In this document: one piece after another, positions 11,501-20,497 of the stretch
How positions within the stretch are numbered: position 1 is the first letter of the stretch
How the letters are laid out: each line of letters begins with the position of its first letter
Assembly (NCBI GenBank): GCA_905221605.1
Contig: CAJNDS010002281.1
Location: 147,501 to 211,500 of the forward strand
DNA length: 64,000 bases
Direction of reading: 5' to 3'
DNA from: Symbiodinium natans
Lineage: Eukaryota > Sar > Dinophyceae > Suessiales > Symbiodiniaceae
The notes under the pieces: generated by a model
The model's database searches: none
Seen by the model: only the letters and a program-made list of their open reading frames with translations
What the model was told of the DNA's origin: nothing
Program-made: the position numbers and the translations under genes

Positions 11501-14500
11501 AAGCCTCGCCCACATCATCCGGCAAGGGACATGTGACCATGCAGCATCACGCAGAGTCATCTTTCTTTTACAGTTCGAGACCTGACAGTATGCTTTAGTC
11601 AAGGTGGATCTGCTCTTTGCCTTTGACACCCGGCCAGTGACGCAGAGTGCGGCTGGCTTGAACATGCGCAAGCCTGAGCTTCATCTTGAGACAGCTTTGA
11701 GAGAGCAGAGGTGGCATAAGGCGATGCGATCTACTCCTGTACCCAGAGCCAAACACCCGAGGCTGCAGACCTGCTTCATTTGCATGGCCTTGGCGGCCGG
11801 TGCCATTTCCTTCGCCCGGGATGCCCATGCTCTGCTTCTGGGTCCGCTGGAGCGGATCCTCGTGAAGCTGGAGGCCATCCATGCCATCCAACGTTGCAAA
11901 GTATGTTGGTGGAATATCGGATGTTCAGATTATTCGATCTTACGAGCATTGAGCCAACGTGCAGCTGAAAGCCTTACATTGTTTGCTCTACATCGTGCTC
12001 TCGCCTGGGTGCTGCTGTTTCCGCGCCGATATGGCCGCTAGATTTGGCTTGGGCATGCACGTGTTCTGCTGCGCATCGCGCTCCCTAGCTCGAGGCTCGA
12101 CGCCTCCGCGTTTTCTCCTGCGTGTCGCGCGCTCCCGCTCTCGACCCAGCCCCAACGCGTTGAGACATGAGAAGTGCTGCGCTGCTGCACGGCCCCGGCC
12201 ATTGGGACAGACCTGTCCTTGCCTGCCCAAGAGTGTTTTCTGTTTGTCAAAAAAGGTCCAATGATGTCTACAGCACAGCACACCACACCACACCCCACCA
12301 CTCGTGTGTATGCGCGTACGCTCCACGCAGGCACGCAGGCGCACCGGCACGCAGGTGTGCAAGTGCGCAGGCACGCAGGCACGCAGGCACGCAGGCACGC
12401 AGGCACGCAGGCACGCAGGCACGCAGGCACGCAGGCACGCAGGCACGCAGGCACGCAGGCACGCAGGCACGCAGGCACGCAGGCACGCAGGCACGCAGGC
12501 ACGCAGGCAGGCAGGCCGGCAGGCCGGCAGGCCGGCAGGCAGAGGCAGGCACGCAGAGTCAGACACACAGAGTCAGACGCACAGAGTCAGACACACCGAC
12601 AGACAAATGAGACAAACAGAGATACAGACAGAGAGAGAGAAAGAGACAGACAAAGAGACACGGAATGAGACAGAGAGCCAGACAGAAAGGCAGACAGACA
12701 GGCAGGCAGACAGAGCGCGCACCCAGTGTACATCTCGCGCAAACCCAGCGCGCACCCTGGCCTGTGCAATCCTCTGCACGCCCCGCTGACATACACCGCA
12801 AACCCCGCACACGCACAGCTCGCTGACCTACATGTTTCCACGCGCGTTGCAAAATTTGCATGCATGCATGCCGATATGTCCAAATCTGCGCCAGGGACAC
12901 AGCATGTCAGCTTGGTGTTGCCCGTACGATCGACAAGGGGAGCAAAAAAACAACTTGGGCTTGCTGAAGATGCCTTCCGTTTTTCCTGAGAGCCGTAAGT
13001 GCTAGTACTGGCAGAGCAGACAGGCTTTCAAGCAGGGATGTCTCTATCAAAGCAGACCACCACGAGGAACCGGATACTCAGCTCGTATAGGAGACAAATG
13101 GAGACAACGCTGGGAAACCGGACTTACTGGAAGCCCACCGGGTTGACCATGTTGACCATTAACTGCAATTGCTCGACGTTGCTCGGCCGACGTCCGTTGC
13201 TCGACGTTGCTTGACATCGCTCATGATGGCACGAGGCCATCAGGAAGAACCCCTTGCATGCGATGAAGTTGGGTGACATCGACTTCAGGCCGGTACCTTG
13301 CAACTTGCAATAATAGATATTGTGGTTCTTATTTTTGGCGCTGCCTCCCGCAGGATGCAGGAGCTGGAAGAGGAGGAGGAGGCCAACAGGCAACCGCGCC
13401 GCAAGACCTTAAACCATGCAAGGCCAGCGCAAACTCACCCTGCTATGGACTCGTCGTCCAGCCCTGAACCCTGAGACTTAAAATCCTCAAACTAACGCTA
13501 GCTTGAGGCTACCCGAGGTCCTTGCCTAGATCTGAGGTTCGTGCACGGATACTGGGGGCCACTGTAACGCACGCGACCAAACCCGAATCCAAGGCAAGGC
13601 TGCTGTCGCAAGAAGAAGGAGACCAATGACTTAGAGACCCTCGAGACAGCGATCTTGGAAAGGACCGCTGGGAACAACCGTGGAATAGAGGATGATTTGA
13701 GGCTATTGGCGCATCAAGGACATTTTGGGGTGATAAGCTTTGAGGTAGAAAGCAGGCGGAAGGCCGGATCCTTGAAAACCAACTAGGTTACCCTCCCAAA
13801 GGCATGTCGCGACCTGTTGCGATTCCGAAGAGATGGTTTGTCAGGGTGAACTGGCATCGGAATCGGGCCCAACATTTTCATGACATGCCCCTCCTACCTC
13901 TGCCCGCTTCCCTCCCCCTCTGCCCCCTCCCAAACAGAGTTTATTTGCTGCAGAGAAAGGGATCCCGAGATTGACCGATGGGTGTTCTGACAGGCCCCGC
14001 TTCAACCGGTGCACGGTCGAGTCAAGAACCGAAGATGGAGATGGATATCCCCCAGACACGTCTAGCCGAATTTAGATGGCAGCCTCTGCTGCTGCTTCAA
14101 CCCCGATGCAATGTTTTCGATATAAGCCCACAGTTTCTTTGTTGCAACTGTTCAAGCGGGGAAATGCGATCATCTGGGTGATCAGATTCGAGCCATGGTA
14201 GTGTGGATAGGTTTTTCATCCTGAAACCACACAGGCAAACAGAGCTTTTGCAAGCTTTCCGCACAAACAGCAGCATTTGGGACATTCGTTCTTGTACTGA
14301 CAGTCCTTATTAGGGATTATAGTACCCTTATTACCATCCTGATTAAGGACTGTTAGTACAGGAGGGAACATCCCAAAACAGCATCGCTATCCCCGGTTAC
14401 TGCGGCGCTTCTTTCAGCTATAGTGTATGTTCAAGCTGAGATGCAAAGCAGTTCTTAGCAGCAATTTGCATGTCGCCCCCATAGGCGCTCATTGAGAGGG

Positions 14501-17500
14501 GTCTGTCCCAGGTTCTAGCTTGCGGCAACCACGTGGCAGAAACTATTTATGTGGACGAATGGAGGAATTCTCCATGGCAGGAAAATACTTGGTTTCGACC
14601 AAGTCAGGGATCGCAACAATGCGAGTCGTCATCAACAGCATTTAGCTGCTAGCTCCAGCTGGCGCTTGCCGCTGCTGCGCTGCAACCACTTTGTTGCTGG
14701 CCGGCGAGGGGCACACTGACAACTTCCGTTCCGAAGCGAACTTGGAGAAAGAGCGTGCTTGACCTTTCCTTATGGAATGGTCATCCTAGTCATCCTGTTC
14801 CTCGTCTCTGTTCCGTACAGTGCTTATCTGTACGGCCGCCGCTCCTCTGCACCTGGCCAATCCCGGCCAGTATGCCGCCTCAACGGTTTCAACGACGGGT
14901 ACGATCCACAGTCGAAGGCAAAAAAGATGAAGATCAACAGCCCTTTACACAAGAAACAGTCGCGCCAACACCAAAACAACGGTTGTTGTAGCCAGGGTCA
15001 TGTCAGCCGAAATGAGTTCTAAGACTATTTCAGTCGCTCAGGTGTGTGATGCGAACCTGTTGGGAGCATGGATGTGCCAAGTGCTGGCCGTCCAGGGGCG
15101 ACAGATGGAATTTGTTTCGGAAGAACAAACCAAGAATACTGGATGCCACGGGCATGAACCGTGAGCTCTTCGCAGAACCAGAGGGCTTTTGGAGCCTGTC
15201 CGAAGACCAGAATCTGGAATACTGCAGCGGCAAGACATGTTGTTTCTGGACAGGTGCGCAATGTCACGCAAAACATCGGCAAACAAGATAAACATCGGCA
15301 TTAATGTCCATCGCGAGGACGAGGCTAAAGCCGCCAAAGACAGGATATCGGTTCAATATCCGATTCAACGGACGTCACTGTAATCTCGCATCAACTCGAG
15401 TTTTATCCGCAAACTAGTTTCTGAGCCCCCATAGGCTGCCACAACGGCAAAAGCACTCTGCACGGGATGCTTGCAGCCGAGTAGGAACTTTAGGCTCTTT
15501 AGACTGTAGGCCAGGCCAGCATCTCAAAGAACATGCTTATCCGCATTTGCACTCCGACAGTGTGTCCTGACAGGACACTGATTAAGCTTGGCGGCCTGTT
15601 GGCCTTGGGCTTTGGAGAGGACAGGGCTGTCTCGAACCACTGCCGGTAGTCGCAACCTCACGATTTGCAAACCCTAACAAGGCGGGTGCAGAGATTATCG
15701 TCCACAACATGCAGGGCGGGGCGACCGCCGAGCTGCTTCTTAGCTGGTGAGGGATTGTGGTGCTGTCCACGGGCCAGGGTCAATAGCAGAGATGGTGCCG
15801 GTAACGCAACAGGAGATGCACTAAAGGACGCTAAAGGCTATTGGAGTTATACCGATCAGCTTGTGGTGGCTTCAAAGCCGTTCAAAGCCCAGGAATGCAA
15901 TGGTTCCAGGTGCCGGGAGTGTTTTGTGCAGCAATTGTGCGTGTGCTATGCGTTCTGCTGCATGGACACCTGTCTCTTGTACAGGTCAGGAGGTCGAGGC
16001 CGTTTTCGGCTTCTGTAGCATCCGCAACTTCACCGATGCCACGGATGTCTTGAAAGAGAAGGCACACCTCCGGATGCTGGTACGTGTTGTTTCCGAAAGC
16101 CTATCTTACCTCGCTTGTGACCACTTGTTTGGGACAGTGGGAACTCTGTTGAAAAGCGTTAAAGCTGTCGGGTGTGATTTCCATGATTTTCCAAGTGTTG
16201 ACAATGCCTTTACGCACTTGCCAAAAGCATGTCCCTGCAGAACACGTTGGCAGCCAGAAGTGCTTGCAATCCTGCATTGAACCTGGGAGCTTGTCGGGCA
16301 AGAGGGTTAAACCGTTTTCAGGTCATGGTCTTCGTCAACCAGGTCAGCGAGATTGTGCACGGTGCCCAACCCAGATGTGGTGATAAGATGGACATGAGAT
16401 GAATGAGGATCAGATCACAGCATGTGAAAGGCCCTTGTGTCAATCAGCATTTCAGCCCTCGAAGCAACAGTGCAGGCATATGCGACACCTACCACGGCTC
16501 GCCCAACCAAATCATTGGTGGAAACTCCTTCATGGTGGTGTCTCGCCTTTCTTGGTCATAGCATGTCATGGCCGCAAGTCTCCCTCTCTCTCTCTCTCTC
16601 TGTGTCTCTCTCGCTCTATCTCTCTCTCTCTATCTCTGTCGCATTCGCGGGCATCACATCGTTCACATATGCCTGCCCTTGATGCCACCGATCGGCGAGG
16701 TCTGGCGTTTACGCGGGAAAGACCCGGAGGTAAGAAGCAAAATCGCCGACATGGCCGTGATGGCCTTTGTGCCTTGGCTGTAAACTGTGCAACGAGTCCA
16801 TGTGGTTTCTTGCGTGTTCTTGCGAGTTCTCGTTTTCATTCAGCATTCAACTTGTGGCCGAGCTGCAGGTGTGCATCACCATCGAGGTGCAGAAATCCCA
16901 CGTTCTGTCTGTCTATCGATCGCACCCGGGGCTCCAACAGCGCTTCCCGGACTTCCGGGCCGGTCCCCGAGATCCGCCGAGAGAGAAAGAGAGACAGAGA
17001 GAGAGAGACGCTTTCACCTGGACAGAACAGCGGGCCAGCGTGGCCGGGGTCCTCTTCGGGGGGCCTCTTCGCTGAGCAGAAGAAGAGAGAGACAGAGAGA
17101 GCGAGACAGAGGGAGCGAGCGAGAGCGACGGACCTTAGCAGTGGTGTGTAGAGGGAGGGCGGCATCGGCAACAAGGCAGCATGGGTTACGGGGAGCGATT
17201 TGCATTGTTGATAAGACAGGCCAGGAGAGAGTAGTTAGTGTGTGATGGGAGGGATACAGCTAAGAGCCCCTGACCCATCAGCTGCCGTGTACAAGCCCAG
17301 AGTCGGGATGAAAGTTTGAAAGTGGCAACAGGGCTGGGGAAGGTAACAACGTCTCGACCGTCTCACACGATGGTGCCGAAAGAAGAGGCTTGCGCCGGAA
17401 GTGACTCGCTGAATCAAGTGCGGCAATCGAGGAGGGGGCTTAGTTGAACTAATTGGAGTGGGCGGGGGAATAGCGAGTGACTGGGTGAATAGTCCGGAGC

Positions 17501-18211
17501 CACCATCGGAAATTCACATCAAAGACACCGGACGTGTGGACTGAGCGCGCGAGGGCGAATGGGGGAGTCCTTGTGCCGCTCAAGCCCAGAAGAAGCAGCA
17601 GAAGAAGAATAGGAAGACGAAGAAGAAGAAGAAGACGAAGAAGGAGAAGAAGAAGAGGAAGAAGAAGAAGAATAATCAGAACACAGAGCTATACTATAGG
17701 CTGATGGTTCTTTTCTCGTATTTTTTCTGGTTTTTTTTTCGTATTTTTTATGGTTTCAGGTGAACCCTAAACCCTAAACCCTCAACCCTAAACCCTAAAC
17801 CCTAAACCCTAAACCCTAAACCCTAAACCCTAAACCCTAAACCCTAAACCCTAAACCCTAAACCCTAAACCCTAAACCCTAAACCCTAACCCTAAACCCT
17901 AAACCCTAAACCCTAAACCCTACACCCTGAACCCTAAACCCTAACCCTAAACCCTAAACCCAAGACCATGAAAAACACGAAAAAAAAACCAGAAAAAACA
18001 CGAAAAAAAAACCTGGACCCTATACTATAGACCCTGACCCATCTGAGAGCAACCATGAGGGACAGTGGGGGGATTGCACTGAACCCCGACCTCTGGTTTT
18101 GGCCAACTGAGCCGGGCTCCCGCTCAACACGAGACGGAGAGCATCACAGACAAGACCGTGGACAGCATGCGCCCCTGGGGGCGGCCTTTTTTTCGGGGGG
18201 GTCATGCGTGG

Positions 18212-18254
<43 letters not shown>

Positions 18255-18269
18255 GAGAGAGAGGAGAGC

Positions 18270-18303
<34 letters not shown>

Positions 18304-20497
18304 GGGGGGGTGGGGGGGTGGGGAGGGAGAACAAACATGGAGAGAAGAGACTTTTCAAGAGCCTTTGGAGCGACTCAGTTGCAAGGTCACTCTGGGCTTT
18401 GGCCTGCACTGCGGTTGGGCCATTGAGGGTGCCATTGGCAGTGAGTACAAGATCGATGCGTCCTACCTGCCACGGGGCTGCAGAATGCTAGACTGGTCTG
18501 AAGTGCAGATCATCAGAAATCATTGCTATCATTGCTAATCCGTGCTGCTCTTTGGTTCTCACAGTGTTCTCGTCCTCAGGTCGCCGAACGTGAATGTGGC
18601 TTCGCAGCTGGAAGCTGCTTCCACGCAGCTGCAGTTGTGGATTCTGATGTCCAGCTTCATGGTGAAGCTGTGCACCTTGCTTGAACATGTTCGAACAAGT
18701 ACACTATGGAAGCCTCACTGTGTCGTCAGCCCAGCCCAGCCCTACTTGTGCCGCACATTGTCGCATTGCCACTGTTCTGTTCTGTGCTGTTCTGTTCTCT
18801 GTGGGCCGCTGCAGGCAGCAAGGAGCTGATGGAGTACCTGCGAATGGTCGACCACGTCATGCTGGAAGGCCGGGTGAAAAGATATGAGTTCGAGATTGAG
18901 GCGGCGCATTTGCTGCCGCAGCGCCCTTGTGCCCTTTTTCCTTCACCTTCTGCCGTGCAGGCTCCAAGAAGTGCCTTCGACTCTTTACACTCGATCTGGA
19001 CCATACCCGGATCCATGTAAAGCCAAAGCTGCGAGGGCGCTCCAAGAAGGTGCGGAACTCAGACAGCGAAGGTGCACACAGTGCTCCCACACGCACACAA
19101 GCTAAATGTCTGTTGGGGCAGCTTGTGCCTGTCGAGCGCAGCACTAAGGTATACAACAGATACAAGGTCAGACAGATGAGGGAAGCAGTCAAAACCGAGC
19201 AGCGTGGTTACAATTTGGCAGAGCACCTGCGGCACACATGAGACCCGAGCATTTAAATCTGAAAACCTTGCACAATGATTAATGTACTGAGGTTGTGGAC
19301 TTCAGACTTCGACTTGTGCGAGACTTTAGCCAACCACTCGGATTTCGTGGTGATGCGCGAACCGTACTCCAAGGCGTGAACTGTTGGAGAGCCCCACAGT
19401 GTCAGCAAGCTGCCTTGACCACATTGGGCATGCAGGAATTCTTCGAGCGTTTTGCGGTGGGCTTTCGCAACTACGAAGCTGGTGAGTGGTTGGTGGCTAG
19501 AGACCTCTTCCTGACTTGCCACTACTCGGAGGCCGAAATGTGCACGCGTCTGATTGATCCCTGACGCCCGCCTGGATGCACTTGACAGTCGGGTCGGATC
19601 CGCAACCAGAACATGAGAAGAACATGAGTAGCACAAACCTGAAGGAAACGTGGGTTTTAAGATATGTTACGTAAGCAGGTGGCGAGTTTGGATGAGGTGA
19701 GCACCCATACCAACCTACTGAGACAATGCAAGGTGGTAGGCTTGCGCTTTTTGGCTTGCCTCAGGGCCTGAGTGGCCTCAGAGAAGCAGGTGTAGCGTGA
19801 TTTTGGGACTGAGCACTTTGAAATTCTGCGCTGCTTCAGTGTTTAGGTCGTCGAACAGTGCCGGACACCTTATTCAATTGGTCACAAATGGTGCCAGAGC
19901 ATTGCCCGATCTTCAGCCTTCTGTAAACTCAGGCCTTGTAAGTTTTTACGGTGTTTTGCGTGCTTTGAATCTCTTGAGGATTGACAGCAAACTGCTTCCC
20001 CCCCTCTTTCGCCGAAAGATGTACAAAGGGCAATCCTTGACGCCCTTGTGCTCACTGGAGCCCAATCCTCCCAAGCCACCAGCAGGGCTTGGGAATCCGC
20101 AGCAGAACAAGCGCCAACACATATTCTTGCAGCGTGCGAAGATTGGGTTTCTGATTCAGCAGATCTCTTTTTCATCTCTGTGACAGGAGAGCTGCAAAAA
20201 CAGCGACATGCAATGGGAGCCCGAACCGCAGGATGGCCCTGCCCACGGCCCAGCAGAGAAGCCGAGAGACGTGAAGCGACATTTGGTGACATGTGGTGAC
20301 ATCGCCTGAGATGTGCCTCTAACACCTCAAGGTAAGAGCCCTCCTGGCCTTCATGGAGAAGCTTCCCTGCTTGAAGCATGAGTTTCGAGTCGTTAACATT
20401 CGTGAACCAGAGCTTCCGAAAGTCTTGTGGCAGCATTTTCGAACGGAGGTACGATTATGAGCCGCCCTTGGACTGGCCTGGATATCGTCACTTGTAG
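8545..20497 (+). CDS. Voltage-sensor ion channel fused to class III nucleotide cyclase-like domain
   Basis: One large gene of about 30 recognisable exons. Channel part: 8545-8710 (S1 region, ending GDDLRLLTT), 8848-8969 (S2, NVLIVVAFIVFTVEI), 9053-~9106 (S3), ~9222-9292 plus 9380-9412 (S4, R-T-V-R-I-L-R-L-I-R-L-G-K), 9478-9562, 9634-9730, 9800-~9880 (VGKKLSNMTSRRVI), 9926-10011, 10457-~10515. Linker: 11604-11659 (FAFDTRPVTQ), 11762-~11883 (SFARDAHALLLGPLERI), ~13357, 13613-13662. Cyclase part: 15574-15619, 15682-15731, 15893-15909, 15985-16061, 16322-16361, 16476-16537, 16700-16768, 16869-16958, 18386-18468, 18580-18671, 18815-18868. Tail: 18961-~19231, 19306-19373, 19436-~19540, 20332-20360, 20449-20497 (stop TAG). 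Phases agree at nearly every join, using GT, GC and GA donors. Channel-cyclase fusions are known in ciliates and apicomplexans. Expected site: plasma or ciliary membrane. N-terminus and exons between 10.5 and 11.6 kb are incomplete. Confidence 0.75.
9053..9412 (+). other. S3-S4 voltage-sensor coding segment
   Basis: Within the channel-cyclase gene, exon 9053-~9106 encodes the S3-like ILATVTMLVDLTW. The exon ending 9292 joins the one starting 9380 across an 87-bp GT-AG intron. The join produces a textbook S4 helix with basic residues every third position (TRAARTVRILRLIRLGKLLV). The next exon (9478) continues LYKFYQRGMEIAKATERLY, a basic S4-S5-like linker. The charge pattern shows a voltage sensor. 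Whether a pore (S5-P-S6) follows is not resolved from what I could read. Confidence 0.75.
10803..10852. repeat. AGCAGCCTTG decamer tandem repeat
   Basis: About four imperfect copies of a 10-bp unit (AGCAGCCTTG/C) in an intron or unresolved part of the channel-cyclase gene. No function is apparent. Confidence 0.7.
12330..12720. repeat. GCACGCAG minisatellite with GCCG and CAGA flanks
   Basis: About 20 near-perfect copies of the 8-bp unit GCACGCAG (about 12340-12508). They grade into GCAGGCCG units, then AGTCAGAC(A/G)CAC units, then a degenerate CAGA/GAGA tract to about 12720. Because 8 is not a multiple of 3, every frame reads through as a 24-base periodic peptide on both strands; these ORFs are artefacts. 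The array lies in a large intron of the channel-cyclase gene, between the linker exons. Confidence 0.92.
14276..14377. mobile_element. Foldback / MITE-like palindromic element in an intron
   Basis: The core at 14293-14360 starts TGTACTGACAGTCCTTA and ends with the near-exact reverse complement (TAAGGACTGTTAGTACA). Its arms are about 23 bp, with 2-3 mismatches and a short loop. The symmetry extends outward less perfectly (TTTGGGACATTC against GAACATCCCAAAA), giving about 100 bp. It has no coding capacity. It lies inside the 1911-bp intron 13663-15573 of the channel-cyclase gene. A non-autonomous DNA transposon relic or a structured RNA hairpin would both fit. No clear target-site duplication was seen. 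Confidence 0.6.
16575..16642. repeat. CT microsatellite in intron
   Basis: An interrupted (CT)n tract within the 162-bp intron 16538-16699 of the channel-cyclase gene. Confidence 0.85.
16976..17675. repeat. GA-rich and GAA-rich tracts in large intron
   Basis: (GA)n sequence at about 16978-17130 and (GAA)n at about 17590-17672, in the 1427-bp intron 16959-18385 of the channel-cyclase gene. Open frames here are low-complexity artefacts. Confidence 0.85.
17689..18031. mobile_element. Interstitial telomere-like array inside inverted repeat arms
   Basis: The core, about 17764-17961, is about 28 copies of CCCTAAA with a few variants, the plant/dinoflagellate-type telomere repeat, C-rich on the + strand. 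It is flanked by inverted arms of about 68 bp. The left arm (17689-17756) runs from CTATACTATAGG through two TTTTTTCGTATTTTTT-like blocks to ATGGTTT. The right arm (17964-18031) is its reverse complement with few mismatches, ending in TATACTATAG. The unit is therefore a foldback structure of about 343 bp carrying a telomere array in the middle of an intron of the channel-cyclase gene. It may be a mobile element that captured telomere sequence, or the scar of a break repaired with telomeric DNA. No ORF. Confidence 0.8.
18208..18325. repeat. (GA)n followed by poly-G
   Basis: (GA)n at about 18213-18270, followed by a run of more than 30 G interrupted by single T. It lies just upstream of the acceptor for the exon starting 18386. 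The Arg/Glu and poly-Gly frames over it are artefacts. Confidence 0.9.

Larger units (their letters stand above)
15985..18868 (+). other. Class III cyclase homology domain, catalytic residues altered
   Basis: Read in order: EVEAVFGFCSIRNFTDATDV (15985-16061), VMVFVNQVSEIVH (16322-16361), the IIGGNSFMV segment (16476-16537), VWRLRGKDPEVRSKIADMAV (16700-16768), the HPGLQQRFPDFR segment (16869-16958), LGFGLHCGWAIEGAIGSEYK (18386-18468), SPNVNVASQLEAAS (18580-18671) and SKELMEYLRMVDHVMLEG (18815-18868). Fold landmarks are kept. The first metal Asp of F-x-D-I is Ser, the Asp of I-G-D is replaced by Gly-Asn with one extra residue, the Lys of K-x-I-G-D is Gln, and the Arg of N-x-x-x-R is Gln. So the domain probably does not catalyse cyclisation alone. 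It could be regulatory or need a partner domain. Family knowledge: these residues are essential in characterised class III cyclases. Confidence 0.7.

Noticed and set aside
12330-12520. CRISPR array
   Set aside because: Regular repeats but no spacers, an 8-bp unit, and a eukaryotic genome.
11988-12668. Overlapping 150-190 codon ORFs rich in Cys/Ala/Pro or His/Ala/Arg
   Set aside because: They arise from the 8-bp GCACGCAG minisatellite, which reads through in every frame, and lie in an intron of the channel-cyclase gene.
17764-17961. True chromosome end
   Set aside because: The array is short, flanked on both sides by unique sequence and lies between two exons of one gene, so it is interstitial.
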